From Nitratireductor pacificus pht-3B (GTDB lineage: Bacteria; Pseudomonadota; Alphaproteobacteria; Rhizobiales; Rhizobiaceae), in NCBI RefSeq assembly GCF_000300335.1, contig NZ_AMRM01000011.1, positions 1 through 64,000 on the forward strand: 64,000 nucleotides of DNA, in the 5' to 3' direction. Position 1 is the first letter of the stretch, and every line of letters starts with the position of its first letter. The notes below the pieces were generated by a model. That model saw nothing but the letters and a program-made list of their open reading frames with translations, ran no database searches and was not told the DNA's origin. Shown here piece after piece: positions 1-8,490 of this stretch. The translations under genes and the position numbers were made by a program.

Positions 1-587
1 CCGACAAGCCGGGCATGCACGGCCCCAAGGCGACGCTGGACGAGCTGTCCTCCGTGCTGGTGCCGGAAAAGGATGGCGGCGTGCTGTCGCGCGTCGGCGT
101 GGTGGACTATTCCATCGGCAAGGGCGTTGCGCCCGGCGTCTTCGTCGTCGCCGACATGTCGCATCCGCGCATTTCGGAGCGCATGGAAGACCTGAAGATG
201 GGCAAGGGTCCCTATTTCACCTTCCACCGCCCCTATCACCTGACCTCGCTCGAGGTGCCGCTGACCTGCGCCCGCGTTGTGCTCTACGGCAAGGCGGACA
301 TGGTGCCGCTCGACAAGCCGGTCGCCGAGGTCTGCGCCGTCGCCAAGAAGGACATGCAGCCGGGCGAGACGCTCGATGCGATTGGTGAATACTGCTACCG
401 CGCCTGGATCATGACGGTGCCGGAAGCGCGCGCCTCCAGGGCGATCCCCTGCGGCCTGCTTCAGGGCGGCACGGTCACCAAGCCCATCAGGAAGGGCGAA
501 CTCATCACGTCCGACAACGCTGCCCCGCCGGCCGGTTCCAAGATCGCCGAGCTGCGCGCGCGTCAGGACAAGCTCGTTTACGGCTAG
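1..587 (+). CDS. COG4091-type dehydrogenase with C-terminal SAF domain (5'-partial)
   Basis: This is the C-terminal end of a longer protein. The frame is open from the first bases of the window, so the methionine at 15 is not a real start. The visible 190 residues match the end of the 'homoserine dehydrogenase-like, contains SAF domain' family (COG4091). Following the dehydrogenase part, residues about 100-165 (CAVAKKDMQPGETLDAIG through TKPIRKGELITSDN) have the SAF pattern of two 'G-E-x-L/I' turns also found in sialic acid synthases and antifreeze proteins. COG4091 members are predicted NAD(P)-dependent oxidoreductases acting on sugar- or polyol-derived acids; the substrate is not known here. 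About 115 bases downstream begins an E1-E1-E2 operon on the same strand, which suggests a shared catabolic pathway. Confidence 0.75.
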   Translation, partial: DKPGMHGPKATLDELSSVLVPEKDGGVLSRVGVVDYSIGKGVAPGVFVVADMSHPRISERMEDLKMGKGPYFTFHRPYHLTSLEVPLTCARVVLYGKADMVPLDKPVAEVCAVAKKDMQPGETLDAIGEYCYRAWIMTVPEARASRAIPCGLLQGGTVTKPIRKGELITSDNAAPPAGSKIAELRARQDKLVYG

Positions 588-641
588 ATCGCCGCGCGTC
601 CGCGCGACGCGCACAGGAACGATCCGATTTATCGAGGGAGC

Positions 642-686
642 CTCGGACCAACCGGAAACCGGTTTCCACTTTCCGGTCCGAAGCCC
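642..686. repeat. Intergenic palindromic repeat, family A (copy 1)
   Basis: Outer arms CGGACC and GGTCCG enclose the perfect 14-base palindrome GGAAACCGGTTTCC. Read on the minus strand it resembles the element at 15571-15616 (CGGACC, then AAAGTGGAA, then a CCGG core). It lies between the COG4091 gene and the E1-alpha gene. Confidence 0.6.
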
Positions 687-703
687 CAGACAGGAGCGTG
701 AAT

Positions 704-1738
704 ATGTCGGCCACGGCCAGGAAGAGCGCCTCGAAAACCGAGGGCGCCAATCAGCCTTTCATCTACAGGCAGTTCGATCAGGACAAGCTGCGCGATGCGC
801 TGCGCAAGATGTATCTGATCCGCCAGTTCGAGGAGGGCGCGGAAGAAAGCTACATGCGCGGCCTGATCCATGGCACGATGCACCTGTCCATCGGCCAGGA
901 GGCGAGCGCCGTCGGCATCTGCCTCGGCCTTTCCGATGAAGACCAGATCACCTCCACGCATCGCGGCCATGGCCACTGCATCGCCAAGGGCGCCGACGTC
1001 TCGCGCATGTTCGCCGAGTTCTTCGGCAAGACGACGGGTTATTGCCGCGGCCGCGGCGGCTCCATGCACATCGCCGACGTATCGACGGGCAATCTCGGCG
1101 CCAACGGCATCGTCGGTGGCGGCCTGCCGATTGCCGTCGGCGCTGCCCTGACCGCCAAGAAGATGAAGACCGGCAATGTCGTCGTCTGCTTCTTCGGCGA
1201 CGGCGCGAACAATGAGGGCGCGTTCCACGAGGCGCTCAACATGGCGGCCATCTGGAAGCTGCCGGTCGTCTTCGTCTGCGAGAACAACGGCTACGGCATG
1301 TCCACCTCCGTGGCCCGCGCGACGGCGGTTCCCAACATCGCCGACCGCGCCGCCGCCTATGCGATGCCCGGCGTGATCGTCAACGGCAATGTCGTTTCGG
1401 ATGTGGCCGAGGCAATGCACGAGGCGAGCGAACGCGCCAGGCGCGGCGACGGTCCGACGCTGATCGAGTGCAAGACCTACCGCTATCGCGGCCACTCCAA
1501 GAGCGACCGCAACCGCTATCGCAGCAAGGAAGAAATCGAGGAGTGGATGACCGAACGCGATCCGATCGAGGCGTTCGAGGCCGAACTCGTCGAGTTCGGC
1601 GTCATCGACGCCGCCGGCATCGAGGCGATCCGCGCCGATGTCGCCCGGGAGATCGCCGCCGGCATCGAGTTCGCCAAGGAAAGCCCGATGCCGGATGTCG
1701 CCAACCTCGAAAAATACGTCTACACGGAGCAGGCTTGA
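704..1738 (+). CDS. Thiamine-dependent 2-oxo acid (acetoin/pyruvate-type) dehydrogenase E1 alpha subunit
   Basis: This 344-residue E1 alpha subunit binds thiamine diphosphate and decarboxylates a 2-oxo acid or acetoin together with the beta subunit encoded next. The ThDP motif [15 protein letters not shown] with the distal ENN lies at about residues 165-196, and the family stretch [10 protein letters not shown] at about 116-125. ATG 704 is preferred over GTG 698 because CAGGAG at 691-696 is correctly spaced for it. The gene ends one base before the E1-beta ATG, so the two are translationally linked. E1-alpha and E1-beta are separate and of AcoA/AcoB size, and the beta subunit has no lipoyl domain, unlike housekeeping rhizobial PdhB. 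An acetoin-type or dedicated complex is therefore more likely than the main PDH. Confidence 0.88.
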   Translation: MSATARKSASKTEGANQPFIYRQFDQDKLRDALRKMYLIRQFEEGAEESYMRGLIHGTMHLSIGQEASAVGICLGLSDEDQITSTHRGHGHCIAKGADVSRMFAEFFGKTTGYCRGRGGSMHIADVSTGNLGANGIVGGGLPIAVGAALTAKKMKTGNVVVCFFGDGANNEGAFHEALNMAAIWKLPVVFVCENNGYGMSTSVARATAVPNIADRAAAYAMPGVIVNGNVVSDVAEAMHEASERARRGDGPTLIECKTYRYRGHSKSDRNRYRSKEEIEEWMTERDPIEAFEAELVEFGVIDAAGIEAIRADVAREIAAGIEFAKESPMPDVANLEKYVYTEQA

Positions 1739-1739
1739 T

Positions 1740-2750
1740 ATGGATGCGCAGGTCGAGACAGCCACGCGTGAACTGAGCTACGCGCAGGCCATCCAGGAGG
1801 CCATGGCCATCGCCATGGAGCGCGACGAGCGCGTGTTCCTGATGGGCGAGGATATCGGCGTCTACGGCGGCGCGTTCCAGGTGACCGGCGACCTCGTCGA
1901 GCGGTTCGGCCCCGAGCGGGTCATGGACACGCCGATCTCGGAGCTGGGCGGCGCCGGCATCGCGGTCGGCGCGGCCGTCACCGGCATGCGGCCGGTCTTC
2001 GAGTTCCAGTTCTCCGATTTCGCGACGCTCGCCATGGAGCAGATCGTCAACCAGGCCGCCAAGATGCGCTACATGCTGGGCGGCGCCGTTTCGGTTCCTG
2101 TCGTCATGCGCTTTCCGGCCGGCTCCGGCACGGGTGCTGCCGCGCAGCACAGCCAGAGCCTGGAAGCCTGGCTCGGCCACGTGCCCGGCCTGAAGGTGAT
2201 CCAGCCGGCGACGCCGCACGACGCCAAGGGCCTGCTGCTGGCGGCGATCGAAGACCCGGACCCGGTGATGATCTTCGAGCACAAGCTGCTCTACAAGATG
2301 AAGGGCGCGGTGCCCGAGGGCTACTACACGGTGCCGATCGGCAAGGCCGATGTGCGCCGCGAGGGCCGGGACCTGACCATCGTCGCCACGTCGATCATGG
2401 TGCACAAGGCGTTGGAAGCGGCCGAGACGCTTTCCGGCGAGGGCATCGACATCGAGGTGATCGACCTGCGCACCATCCGTCCGATGGACCGGCAGACGGT
2501 GATCGAGAGCGTGCGCAAGACGTCGCGCCTGATGTGCGTCTATGAGGGCGTGAAGACGCTGGGCATCGGCGCCGAGGTTTCGGCGATGATTGCCGAGAGC
2601 GAGGCGTTCGACTATCTCGACGCCCCGATCGTGCGGCTGGGCGGCGCGGAGACGCCGATCCCCTACAATCCGGAGCTGGAAAAGGCGACGGTTCCGCAGG
2701 TGGACGGAATCGTCAGAGCGGCGCGCGACCTCGTGACGGGAGCGCGCTGA
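1740..2750 (+). CDS. 2-oxo acid dehydrogenase E1 beta subunit
   Basis: This 336-residue transketolase-like subunit pairs with the preceding E1 alpha to form the alpha2beta2 E1. Typical beta features are [12 protein letters not shown] near residue 35, the [10 protein letters not shown] region near 85, [13 protein letters not shown] near 130, and the C-terminal transketolase domain with [11 protein letters not shown] near 240. The ATG at 1740 starts right after the E1-alpha stop; an in-frame ATG 102 bases upstream lies inside E1-alpha and is rejected. There is no N-terminal lipoyl domain, which separates it from the long PdhB of many alphaproteobacteria and agrees with AcoB-like proteins. The E2 gene follows two bases after its stop. 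Confidence 0.9.
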   Translation: MDAQVETATRELSYAQAIQEAMAIAMERDERVFLMGEDIGVYGGAFQVTGDLVERFGPERVMDTPISELGGAGIAVGAAVTGMRPVFEFQFSDFATLAMEQIVNQAAKMRYMLGGAVSVPVVMRFPAGSGTGAAAQHSQSLEAWLGHVPGLKVIQPATPHDAKGLLLAAIEDPDPVMIFEHKLLYKMKGAVPEGYYTVPIGKADVRREGRDLTIVATSIMVHKALEAAETLSGEGIDIEVIDLRTIRPMDRQTVIESVRKTSRLMCVYEGVKTLGIGAEVSAMIAESEAFDYLDAPIVRLGGAETPIPYNPELEKATVPQVDGIVRAARDLVTGAR

Positions 2751-2752
2751 CC

Positions 2753-4069
2753 ATGCCCGTCGAAGTCATTCTGCCGAAAGTCGACATGGACATGGCGACG
2801 GGCCGGATCTCGGCCTGGCTCGCCGAGGAAGGCGCGACGGTCAAGAAGGGCGACGTGCTGTTCGAGATCGAGACCGACAAGGCGGCGATGGAGATCGACG
2901 CGCCGGCAAGCGGCATCCTGCGCAACGTGACCGGCAAGGAAGGCGTCGACATTCCCGTCGGCCAGGCCGTGGCCTGGATCTACGAGGAAGGTGAGGCCGT
3001 GGCCGATGCGCCGGCTTCTGCGCCTGCCGAAGCCGTGGCCGAAGCGTCCGCAAAGGCCGAAGCGCCGGCTCCCGTTGAAACCGCAGCGCCTGTCGCGGCT
3101 GCTCCGGCGGCAACTGCAGAAGCATCCTCGGGCGTTCGCGCCTCTCCGCTTGCCCGCCGTCTGGCGAAGGAAGCTGGTCTCGATCTTTCCGCCATCGCCG
3201 GTTCTGGCCCGAAGGGCCGGATCGTCAAGGCCGATGTGGAAGCCGCCGGCAGAAATGGCGGTGCGCAAGCAGTTGCAGATGCACCGGCAGCAACCACGGT
3301 CCCGGTTGCGCCTCAGGCTATGTCCGACGACGCCGTGCTGAAGCTCTTCGAGGAAGGCTCCTACGAGCTGATCCCGCATGACGGCATGCGCAAGACCATC
3401 GCCCGCCGTCTGGTCGAGGCGAAGTCCACCATCCCGCATTTCTACCTGACGCTCGATTGCGAGATCGACGCGCTTCTGGCGCTGCGCAAGCAGCTCAACG
3501 ATGCCGCGCCGATGGTGAAGACCAGGGAAGGGGAAAAGCAGGCCTACAAGCTGTCGGTCAACGACATGGTCATCAAGGCCCATGCCAGGGCGCTAGCCAT
3601 GGTGCCGGACGCCAATGTGTCCTGGACCGAGAATGCGATGGTGAAGCACAGGCATGCCGATGTGGGCGTCGCCGTGTCGATCCCGGGTGGCCTGATCACG
3701 CCGATCATCCGCCGCGCCGACGAGAAGACGCTGTCGGCCATCTCCAACGAGATGAAGGACCTGGCCGCGCGGGCGCGCTCGCGCAAGCTGAAGGCGGAAG
3801 AGTATCAGGGCGGCAACACCGCCGTTTCCAATCTCGGCATGTTCGGCATCAAGGATTTCGCCGCCGTCATCAACCCGCCGCATGCGACGATCCTCGCGGT
3901 CGGCGCGGGCGAGAGCCGAGCCGTGGTCAAGGATGGCGCGGTGAAAGTTGCAACGGTGATGTCAGTGACCTTGTCGACCGATCACCGGGCAGTGGACGGG
4001 GCGCTGGGTGCGGAGCTTCTGGCGGCCTTCAAGCAGGTGATCGAGCACCCGATGGCCATGCTGGTGTAG
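2753..4069 (+). CDS. Dihydrolipoamide acyltransferase E2 component
   Basis: This 438-residue core enzyme transfers the acyl group from E1 to CoA through a lipoyl arm. The lipoyl domain is at residues 1-78, with the modified lysine at 43 in IETDKAAMEI. An Ala/Pro/Glu-rich linker spans 83-126. The peripheral subunit-binding domain is at 128-163 (RASPLARRLAKEAGLDL, GSGPKGRIVKADV), and the catalytic domain runs from about 205 to the end with DHRAVDG at 410-416. The two-base gap after E1-beta makes this a three-gene operon. No lipoamide dehydrogenase (E3) follows, so E3 must be encoded elsewhere. The acyl substrate cannot be read from the sequence. Confidence 0.9.
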   Translation: MPVEVILPKVDMDMATGRISAWLAEEGATVKKGDVLFEIETDKAAMEIDAPASGILRNVTGKEGVDIPVGQAVAWIYEEGEAVADAPASAPAEAVAEASAKAEAPAPVETAAPVAAAPAATAEASSGVRASPLARRLAKEAGLDLSAIAGSGPKGRIVKADVEAAGRNGGAQAVADAPAATTVPVAPQAMSDDAVLKLFEEGSYELIPHDGMRKTIARRLVEAKSTIPHFYLTLDCEIDALLALRKQLNDAAPMVKTREGEKQAYKLSVNDMVIKAHARALAMVPDANVSWTENAMVKHRHADVGVAVSIPGGLITPIIRRADEKTLSAISNEMKDLAARARSRKLKAEEYQGGNTAVSNLGMFGIKDFAAVINPPHATILAVGAGESRAVVKDGAVKVATVMSVTLSTDHRAVDGALGAELLAAFKQVIEHPMAMLV

Positions 4070-4144
4070 GCCGTTTCACGGAATACCGTGCAACTCGGCG
4101 CTGTCCGCGTTCAGATGTTGGCAGCGCCATTTTTTTGCATGTCG

Positions 4145-4831
4145 TCAGCCTTCGGCGTGCGCGCCGGCGATGAAGCCGCGCCGCGCCAGTTCGCGCTCGA
4201 CGCCCGGCCAGTCGGTGCAGATGGCATGCGCGCCAGCTTGCGTCAGTTTCTCTGCATGGCCGGAGTAAGTGTGGCTGCCGCCGGTGAAGCCGATGGCCGT
4301 CATGCCGGCTGCGACGGCTCCCTGAACGCCGAAGGGCGAATCCTCGATCACCACCGATGAGGATGGCTCGGAACCAAGCCTCTCGGCGGCGAAGAGGAAG
4401 ATGTCGGGCGCCGGCTTGCCATGCTTCACCATCGCGGTGCTGAAGACCTCCTCGCCGAAGAAGCTGGCGAGACCGGTCACCTCCAGGCTAAGCGCGATGC
4501 GCTTCATCGAGGAGGAGGAGGCGACGCAGCGCGGCCCCCGGAGGCTCTGCAGGAAGGGGAGGATGCCGCGCGTCGGCTCGAGGTCTTCGGCGAACAGCGC
4601 CTGCGTCTCCACCCAGAAGTCGCCGGTGGCGTGTTCGGGGAAGGCATGTCCGGTCAGCTCGTGAATCCGGGTGATGATGTCCGCCTGCTTCATGCCGATG
4701 CACTGGCCGACGATGTCGGTCGTGATGGTCATGCCGTGCTTGCGGTAGACGCGCTCGAAGGCGATGGCCGCCAGGGGTTCGCTGTCGACGAGAACGCCGT
4801 CGCAATCGAAGATGATCAGGGGACGCTGCAT
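4145..4831 (-). CDS. HAD-superfamily hydrolase (phosphatase / beta-phosphoglucomutase-like)
   Basis: This 228-residue HAD subfamily IA enzyme has motif I FDCDGVLVDSEP at residues 9-20 (nucleophile and acid/base aspartates), motif II in VASSSSM near 104-110, the motif III lysine in HGKPAPDIF near 137, and motif IV VIEDSPFGVQ near 162. The helical cap insert after motif I places it with sugar-phosphate phosphatases and phosphoglucomutases. It is convergent with the E2 gene and lies just before the glucitol PTS operon. A role in dephosphorylating or isomerising the PTS-imported polyol phosphate is plausible but is inference from position only. Confidence 0.82.
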   Translation of the reverse strand: MQRPLIIFDCDGVLVDSEPLAAIAFERVYRKHGMTITTDIVGQCIGMKQADIITRIHELTGHAFPEHATGDFWVETQALFAEDLEPTRGILPFLQSLRGPRCVASSSSMKRIALSLEVTGLASFFGEEVFSTAMVKHGKPAPDIFLFAAERLGSEPSSSVVIEDSPFGVQGAVAAGMTAIGFTGGSHTYSGHAEKLTQAGAHAICTDWPGVERELARRGFIAGAHAEG

Positions 4832-4879
4832 GGAGGCTCCGGGTCTGTGAGGCGTTTCGGTAAGCTGGGCCTGCGCCGT

Positions 4880-5527
4880 TCAGGCGATGGAATCGGGCGT
4901 GGCCCGCGGCGATTGCAGGGCGGCGCTGCCGGCTTCGATGGCCCGGCGCATGGCGAGCCGTCCCTCGACCAGATCGGGCGCGACCCAGTTGGGTTCGCCG
5001 CCCAGGAAGCGGTCGAGAAAGGCCACGGCGGAGGCCGGCATCTCGCGCGTATTCTCGCGGTAGGACCACCAGGTTCGCAAGTCGTCGGCACAGCGATCGA
5101 GCAGCGGCGTCTGGCCGAACTCCTGCTCGAAGATGGCGGCGATCGCGCAGACGCAGTAGTTCGTATAGAGGAAACCCTCCGGCCAGAAGCGGACGATCTC
5201 GGAGCTGGCGGCACTGCCGGTGACCGTGCTGCCCGGGCTCACGCTCGCCGGCGCCCGGCGGATCATCTCCTTCAGCGCCAGCCCGGCGGCGTAGACGATG
5301 AAATCGGCGCGGTCGAGCCGGGCGAAGTCCTTGCGGGCGTCGATCATCTCGACCCAGTCGAGGAACACGCGGGTGAGCTTTTCCTCGTCGATCTCGAACG
5401 CGACGCCGTAATGCGCCGTCACCGCCCGCGCGTTGCCGCGAAAGGTGGCGCGGAACCAGCGCAGCTGCCGCAGCCTGTGGCGCAGGTCGGGCATTACCGC
5501 CAGCTCGTTCTTGAAGTCCAGATCCAC
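4880..5527 (-). CDS. Conserved hypothetical protein
   Basis: Function not recognised. The likely product has 215 residues and starts at GTG 5527, preceded by AAAGGAG at good spacing. An upstream ATG at 5623 would add 32 residues of non-conserved character. The protein is soluble, has no signal peptide, and is rich in Trp, Tyr, Arg and Asp. It has clusters such as RFWPEGFLYTNYCVCAIAAI (middle) and LRTWWSYRENTREMPASAV (later). It follows the HAD gene's start by 48 bases on the same strand, so HAD and this gene probably form one operon with this gene first. Its position between the E1/E2 operon and the PTS operon suggests it belongs to the same island. Confidence 0.65.
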   Translation of the reverse strand: MDLDFKNELAVMPDLRHRLRQLRWFRATFRGNARAVTAHYGVAFEIDEEKLTRVFLDWVEMIDARKDFARLDRADFIVYAAGLALKEMIRRAPASVSPGSTVTGSAASSEIVRFWPEGFLYTNYCVCAIAAIFEQEFGQTPLLDRCADDLRTWWSYRENTREMPASAVAFLDRFLGGEPNWVAPDLVEGRLAMRRAIEAGSAALQSPRATPDSIA

Positions 5528-5624
5528 GTTTGCAGCTCCTTTGCGGGAATCATAGCATGCGGGCGGCAGCTTCCAATCGGATATGCCGGACCGCGGGCCA
5601 GCGCCGCTCCCATGAATATACAAT

Positions 5625-5655
5625 TTGACATTTCAAAAAACAAATGTTCTTAATT
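5625..5655 (+). promoter_or_regulatory. Promoter with overlapping inverted repeat upstream of the glucitol PTS operon
   Basis: TTGACA at 5625-5630 is a consensus -35 box, with CTTAAT at 5649-5654 a possible -10 at 18-base spacing. Within it, ACATTT (5628-5633) and AAATGT (5642-5647) form an inverted repeat with an 8-base spacer, a candidate operator for the SorC regulator at 11390 or for GutM. The stretch is notably AT-rich for this DNA. Predicted by eye only. Confidence 0.45.
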
Positions 5656-5724
5656 TCCTGTTCCCGTTGCGCGGATGCTGGCTTCGCAATCACCGGGAAC
5701 AGGCGGTTTGGGAGGAGTTGCCTG

Positions 5725-6168
5725 ATGGCATTGTGGCAATGGGGGCTTTTGCTCCTGGCTTTGGTCTGGGCGCTGCAGTCCTACGGGGTGTGGCTGCAGA
5801 TGCGGCACTATTCCGACGTCTTCAAAGGCATCACGCAGAAATTCACAGACGGTTATGTGGGCACGGGCGCGTTTCACGGCCGCTTCCTGAAGAAGGGCGC
5901 CATCGCCATCGTGGTCATCGCGCCGGACCTGACGGTGCGCCGCATCCTGACGATGAGCGGCCGCTCGGTCTTCGCGAAGTTCGTCCGCCACGAGGAATTC
6001 GAGGGCATGACGCTCGACCGGCTGCGCGCCGAGCCGGCCCTGTTCGGCCCTGACGCGCCGGGCCTGACGGCGGCGATCACCCAGGCGGTGGCGCAGATCG
6101 ACCGCACGCGGTCGGGCGACGAACCGCCGCTCAGGGAATCGCTGGTGGCGACCAGTCCGCAGACATGA
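5725..6168 (+). CDS. gutM: GutM-family transcriptional activator of a glucitol operon
   Basis: This 147-residue protein of the GutM/SrlM family opens with one membrane-spanning helix (ALWQWGLLLLALVWALQSYG) and then a small soluble domain (KGAIAIVVIAPDLTVRRI, ending with a low-complexity tail). E. coli GutM activates the glucitol operon; membrane anchoring is typical of the family. ATG 5725 is chosen because GGAGGAG lies just upstream; the frame extends to 5644 without a ribosome site. It is the first gene of the PTS operon, whereas in E. coli gutM follows the structural genes. The EIIC gene starts 59 bases downstream. Confidence 0.8.
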   Translation: MALWQWGLLLLALVWALQSYGVWLQMRHYSDVFKGITQKFTDGYVGTGAFHGRFLKKGAIAIVVIAPDLTVRRILTMSGRSVFAKFVRHEEFEGMTLDRLRAEPALFGPDAPGLTAAITQAVAQIDRTRSGDEPPLRESLVATSPQT

Positions 6169-6227
6169 ACGGCAAGATCCGGAGCCGGCCGAGAAGCCGG
6201 CAGGACCACTGAAGGAGAGGGAGGAAA

Positions 6228-6986
6228 ATGTCAGTCATTTCACTCATGGCGCAACACGCCGACACGGCCATGCAGGGGTTGCATATGGCCGGGTCGTTCG
6301 CTGGCGACGCCGCGCTGCATGGCAAGCTCGCCATGAAGGGGGCGTCGCATGATCTCGTCGTCCTCGCGCAGGCGAGCGGCGACATATCGGTCGAGGAGTT
6401 CCGCGAGAAGCTGAACACCGTCGCCCAGGAGGAACAGCTCGGCTGGCTCACCGCCGCCGGCAAGTACTTCATCGGCATCTTCCAGAAGGGCGGCGAGGTT
6501 TTCGCCGGCTTTGTCACCGGCATCATTCCGACGCTGGTGGTGCTGATGACCGCCTTCTACGCCATCACCGAACTGGTCGGCGAGAAGCGCGTGCACGGTC
6601 TCGCGCAGAGCGCCGGCCGCATCGCGCTCACCCGCTACACCGTGCTGCCGGTGCTGGCCGTGTTCTTCCTGACCAACCCGATGGCCTACACCTTCGGCTC
6701 GTTCCTCGAGGAGAAGCACAAGCCCGCCTTCTACGATGCGGCGGTCTCCTACGTGCATCCGCCGCTCGGCCTGTTCCCGCACATCAATCCGGGCGAGTAC
6801 TTCGTCTGGGGCGGCATTCTCGTGGCGCTGCTCGAGCTGGAGCGCACCGGCGCCGTGCCGGGCGGTTATCATATCACCGTGGCGATCTGGTACGCCATCG
6901 TCGGCCTCGGCGTGATCCTGCTGAAGGGCATGCTGACCGAGCGGATCACCGCGATCATGGCGCGCCGCCAGGGCGTTGAGCTCTAG
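6228..6986 (+). CDS. srlA: PTS glucitol/sorbitol-type transporter EIIC component
   Basis: This membrane permease subunit of a glucitol-family PTS has 252 residues. From about residue 75 it matches SrlA closely: AGKYFIGIFQKGGEVFAGFV, then hydrophobic segments, and the signature GLFPHINPGEYFVWGGI near 180-196. The first 70 or so residues have no counterpart in the roughly 187-residue E. coli SrlA and look soluble and helical (VEEFREKLNTVAQEEQLGWL). The start is well supported by GGAGAGGGAGG just upstream, so the extension is probably real. It forms the transport path with SrlE, encoded 13 bases downstream. Actual substrate specificity within the polyols is unproven. Confidence 0.92.
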   Translation: MSVISLMAQHADTAMQGLHMAGSFAGDAALHGKLAMKGASHDLVVLAQASGDISVEEFREKLNTVAQEEQLGWLTAAGKYFIGIFQKGGEVFAGFVTGIIPTLVVLMTAFYAITELVGEKRVHGLAQSAGRIALTRYTVLPVLAVFFLTNPMAYTFGSFLEEKHKPAFYDAAVSYVHPPLGLFPHINPGEYFVWGGILVALLELERTGAVPGGYHITVAIWYAIVGLGVILLKGMLTERITAIMARRQGVEL

Positions 6987-6999
6987 GGGAGGGGCGGAC

Positions 7000-8004
7000 A
7001 TGGCAAATTCATACAAGGCGGTCAGGATTTCCAAGGGCGCGTCCGGCTGGGGCGGCCCGCTGGTGATCGCACCGACGGCCGAACGCAACAAGATCGTCTC
7101 CGTCACGGGCGGCGGCATCCACCCGGTGGCCAAGCGCATCGCCGAGATGACGGGCGCGGAAGCGGTCGATGGCTTCAAGAGCCCGCCGCTGGAAAGCGAG
7201 ATGGCCGTCGTCGTCGTCGATTGCGGCGGCACGGCGCGCTGCGGCGTCTATCCGCGCAAGCGCATCCCGACCGTCAACCTGACCCCTGTCGGCCAGGCCG
7301 GGCCGCTGGCGCAGTTCATCACCGAGGACATCTATGTCTCGGGCGTCACGCCGGAGAGCATCGAGATGGCCGACGGGAGCGCTGCCGCGACGGTTGCCGG
7401 CGGCGCGGCTTCTTCGGACGGCTTTGCGGCGGCGAATGCGGCCGCTCCGGCGGAGATGCCGAGCGAGGGCGGACTGATCGGCCTGATCAGCAGCGTCGGC
7501 CGGGTGATGGGCCGGGTCGTCGGCATCTTCTTCAATGCCGGCCGGCGGACCATCGACCAGGTGGTGCGCAACGTGCTGCCGTTCATGGCCTTCGTGACCA
7601 TGCTGATCGGCCTCATCCTCTATACGGGCATCGGCGACGTGCTGGCCCAGCCGATGGGACCGCTGGCCAACAACATCATCGGCCTGCTGATCATCTCGGC
7701 CATCTGCGGCCTGCCGTTCCTGTCCCCTGTGCTCGGGCCGGGCGCGGTCATCGCGCAGGTGATCGGCGTCGCCATCATCGGTCCGCAGATCGCCAACGGC
7801 ACGATTTCGCCGGCGATGGCGCTGCCGGCGCTGTTTGCCTACAACACGCAGGTGGGCTGCGACTTCGTGCCCGTCGGCCTGGCGCTGGGCGAGGCGAAGC
7901 CGAAGACGATCGAGATCGGCGTCCCGGCCGTGCTGATCAGCCGCCAGATCATGGGCCCGGTCTCGGTGCTCATCGCCTGGCTGGTGAGCCTGGTGGTGCT
8001 TTAG
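7000..8004 (+). CDS. srlE: PTS glucitol/sorbitol-type transporter EIIB(C) component
   Basis: This 334-residue EIIB-membrane protein starts at ATG 7000 with GGGGAGGGG upstream. The N-terminal EIIB domain (1-115) carries the likely phosphorylated cysteine C75 in VVDCGGTARCGVYPRKR, which matches the position in E. coli SrlE. An Ala-rich linker (about 124-155) leads to the membrane domain (about 185-334), which includes GLPFLSPVLGPGAVIAQVIG and AYNTQVGCDFVPVGLALGE. It takes phosphate from SrlB and passes it to the incoming polyol. The gap to srlB is 71 bases and contains a GC-rich hairpin. Confidence 0.92.
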   Translation: MANSYKAVRISKGASGWGGPLVIAPTAERNKIVSVTGGGIHPVAKRIAEMTGAEAVDGFKSPPLESEMAVVVVDCGGTARCGVYPRKRIPTVNLTPVGQAGPLAQFITEDIYVSGVTPESIEMADGSAAATVAGGAASSDGFAAANAAAPAEMPSEGGLIGLISSVGRVMGRVVGIFFNAGRRTIDQVVRNVLPFMAFVTMLIGLILYTGIGDVLAQPMGPLANNIIGLLIISAICGLPFLSPVLGPGAVIAQVIGVAIIGPQIANGTISPAMALPALFAYNTQVGCDFVPVGLALGEAKPKTIEIGVPAVLISRQIMGPVSVLIAWLVSLVVL

Positions 8005-8014
8005 GAATCCGGAG

Positions 8015-8037
8015 GGGCGGCGTTGCTGCCGCCGCCC
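8015..8037 (+). other. Intra-operon hairpin between srlE and srlB
   Basis: GGGCGGCG and CGCCGCCC form an 8-bp stem with a 7-base loop, right after the srlE stop. There is no clear T-run, so it is more likely an mRNA processing or stability element, or a weak attenuator, than a strong terminator. Confidence 0.4.
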
Positions 8038-8075
8038 TTCCAACTGTTTGCATGGTGTTTTCTGGGAGTTTTTGA

Positions 8076-8456
8076 ATGCCGGTGTTTCTCAAGACGCGCA
8101 TTACCGCGATTGGACCCGAGGTGGCCGAACTGGCCGAGGGCGGCGTGCTGATCCTGTTCGCCGACGGTGCGCCCGAGGAACTCGCCGAGGTTTCGGTCCT
8201 GCACGCGACGCAGGAGGGGCCTGCCCCTGACGCGCCGGGCGCCGGCACGCCGGTCCGCGTGGGAACGGTTTCCGCAGAGATCACGGCCATGGGCGACGCC
8301 GCCTGGAACAAGGTGCGCGAGATCGGCCATGTGGTGATCAATTTCAACGGCGCCGATGCGGTGGAGCGTCCGGGCGAGATCTGCGCCTCGGAGATCGAGC
8401 CGTCCGTTCTGGTCGCCGCGCTTGAGACCGGCGCCGTCATCACCATCGGCGAATAG
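8076..8456 (+). CDS. srlB: PTS glucitol/sorbitol-type EIIA component
   Basis: This cytosolic EIIA protein of 126 residues is the usual size for SrlB. His43 in EVSVLHATQE aligns with the phosphorylated histidine of E. coli SrlB. The C-terminal part, NKVREIGHVVINFNG and RPGEICASEIEP, is characteristic of the family. It accepts phosphate from an HPr domain (here fused to Enzyme I in the next gene, 34 bases downstream) and passes it to Cys75 of SrlE. Confidence 0.9.
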   Translation: MPVFLKTRITAIGPEVAELAEGGVLILFADGAPEELAEVSVLHATQEGPAPDAPGAGTPVRVGTVSAEITAMGDAAWNKVREIGHVVINFNGADAVERPGEICASEIEPSVLVAALETGAVITIGE

Positions 8457-8490
8457 CGCCGCACGTTCACGCAGAGTATACGAGAAGCCT

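Noticed and set aside
4070-4144. T-run (ATTTTTTTG) as a terminator after E2
   Set aside because: No stable stem precedes the T-run in either direction, so a rho-independent terminator is not supported.
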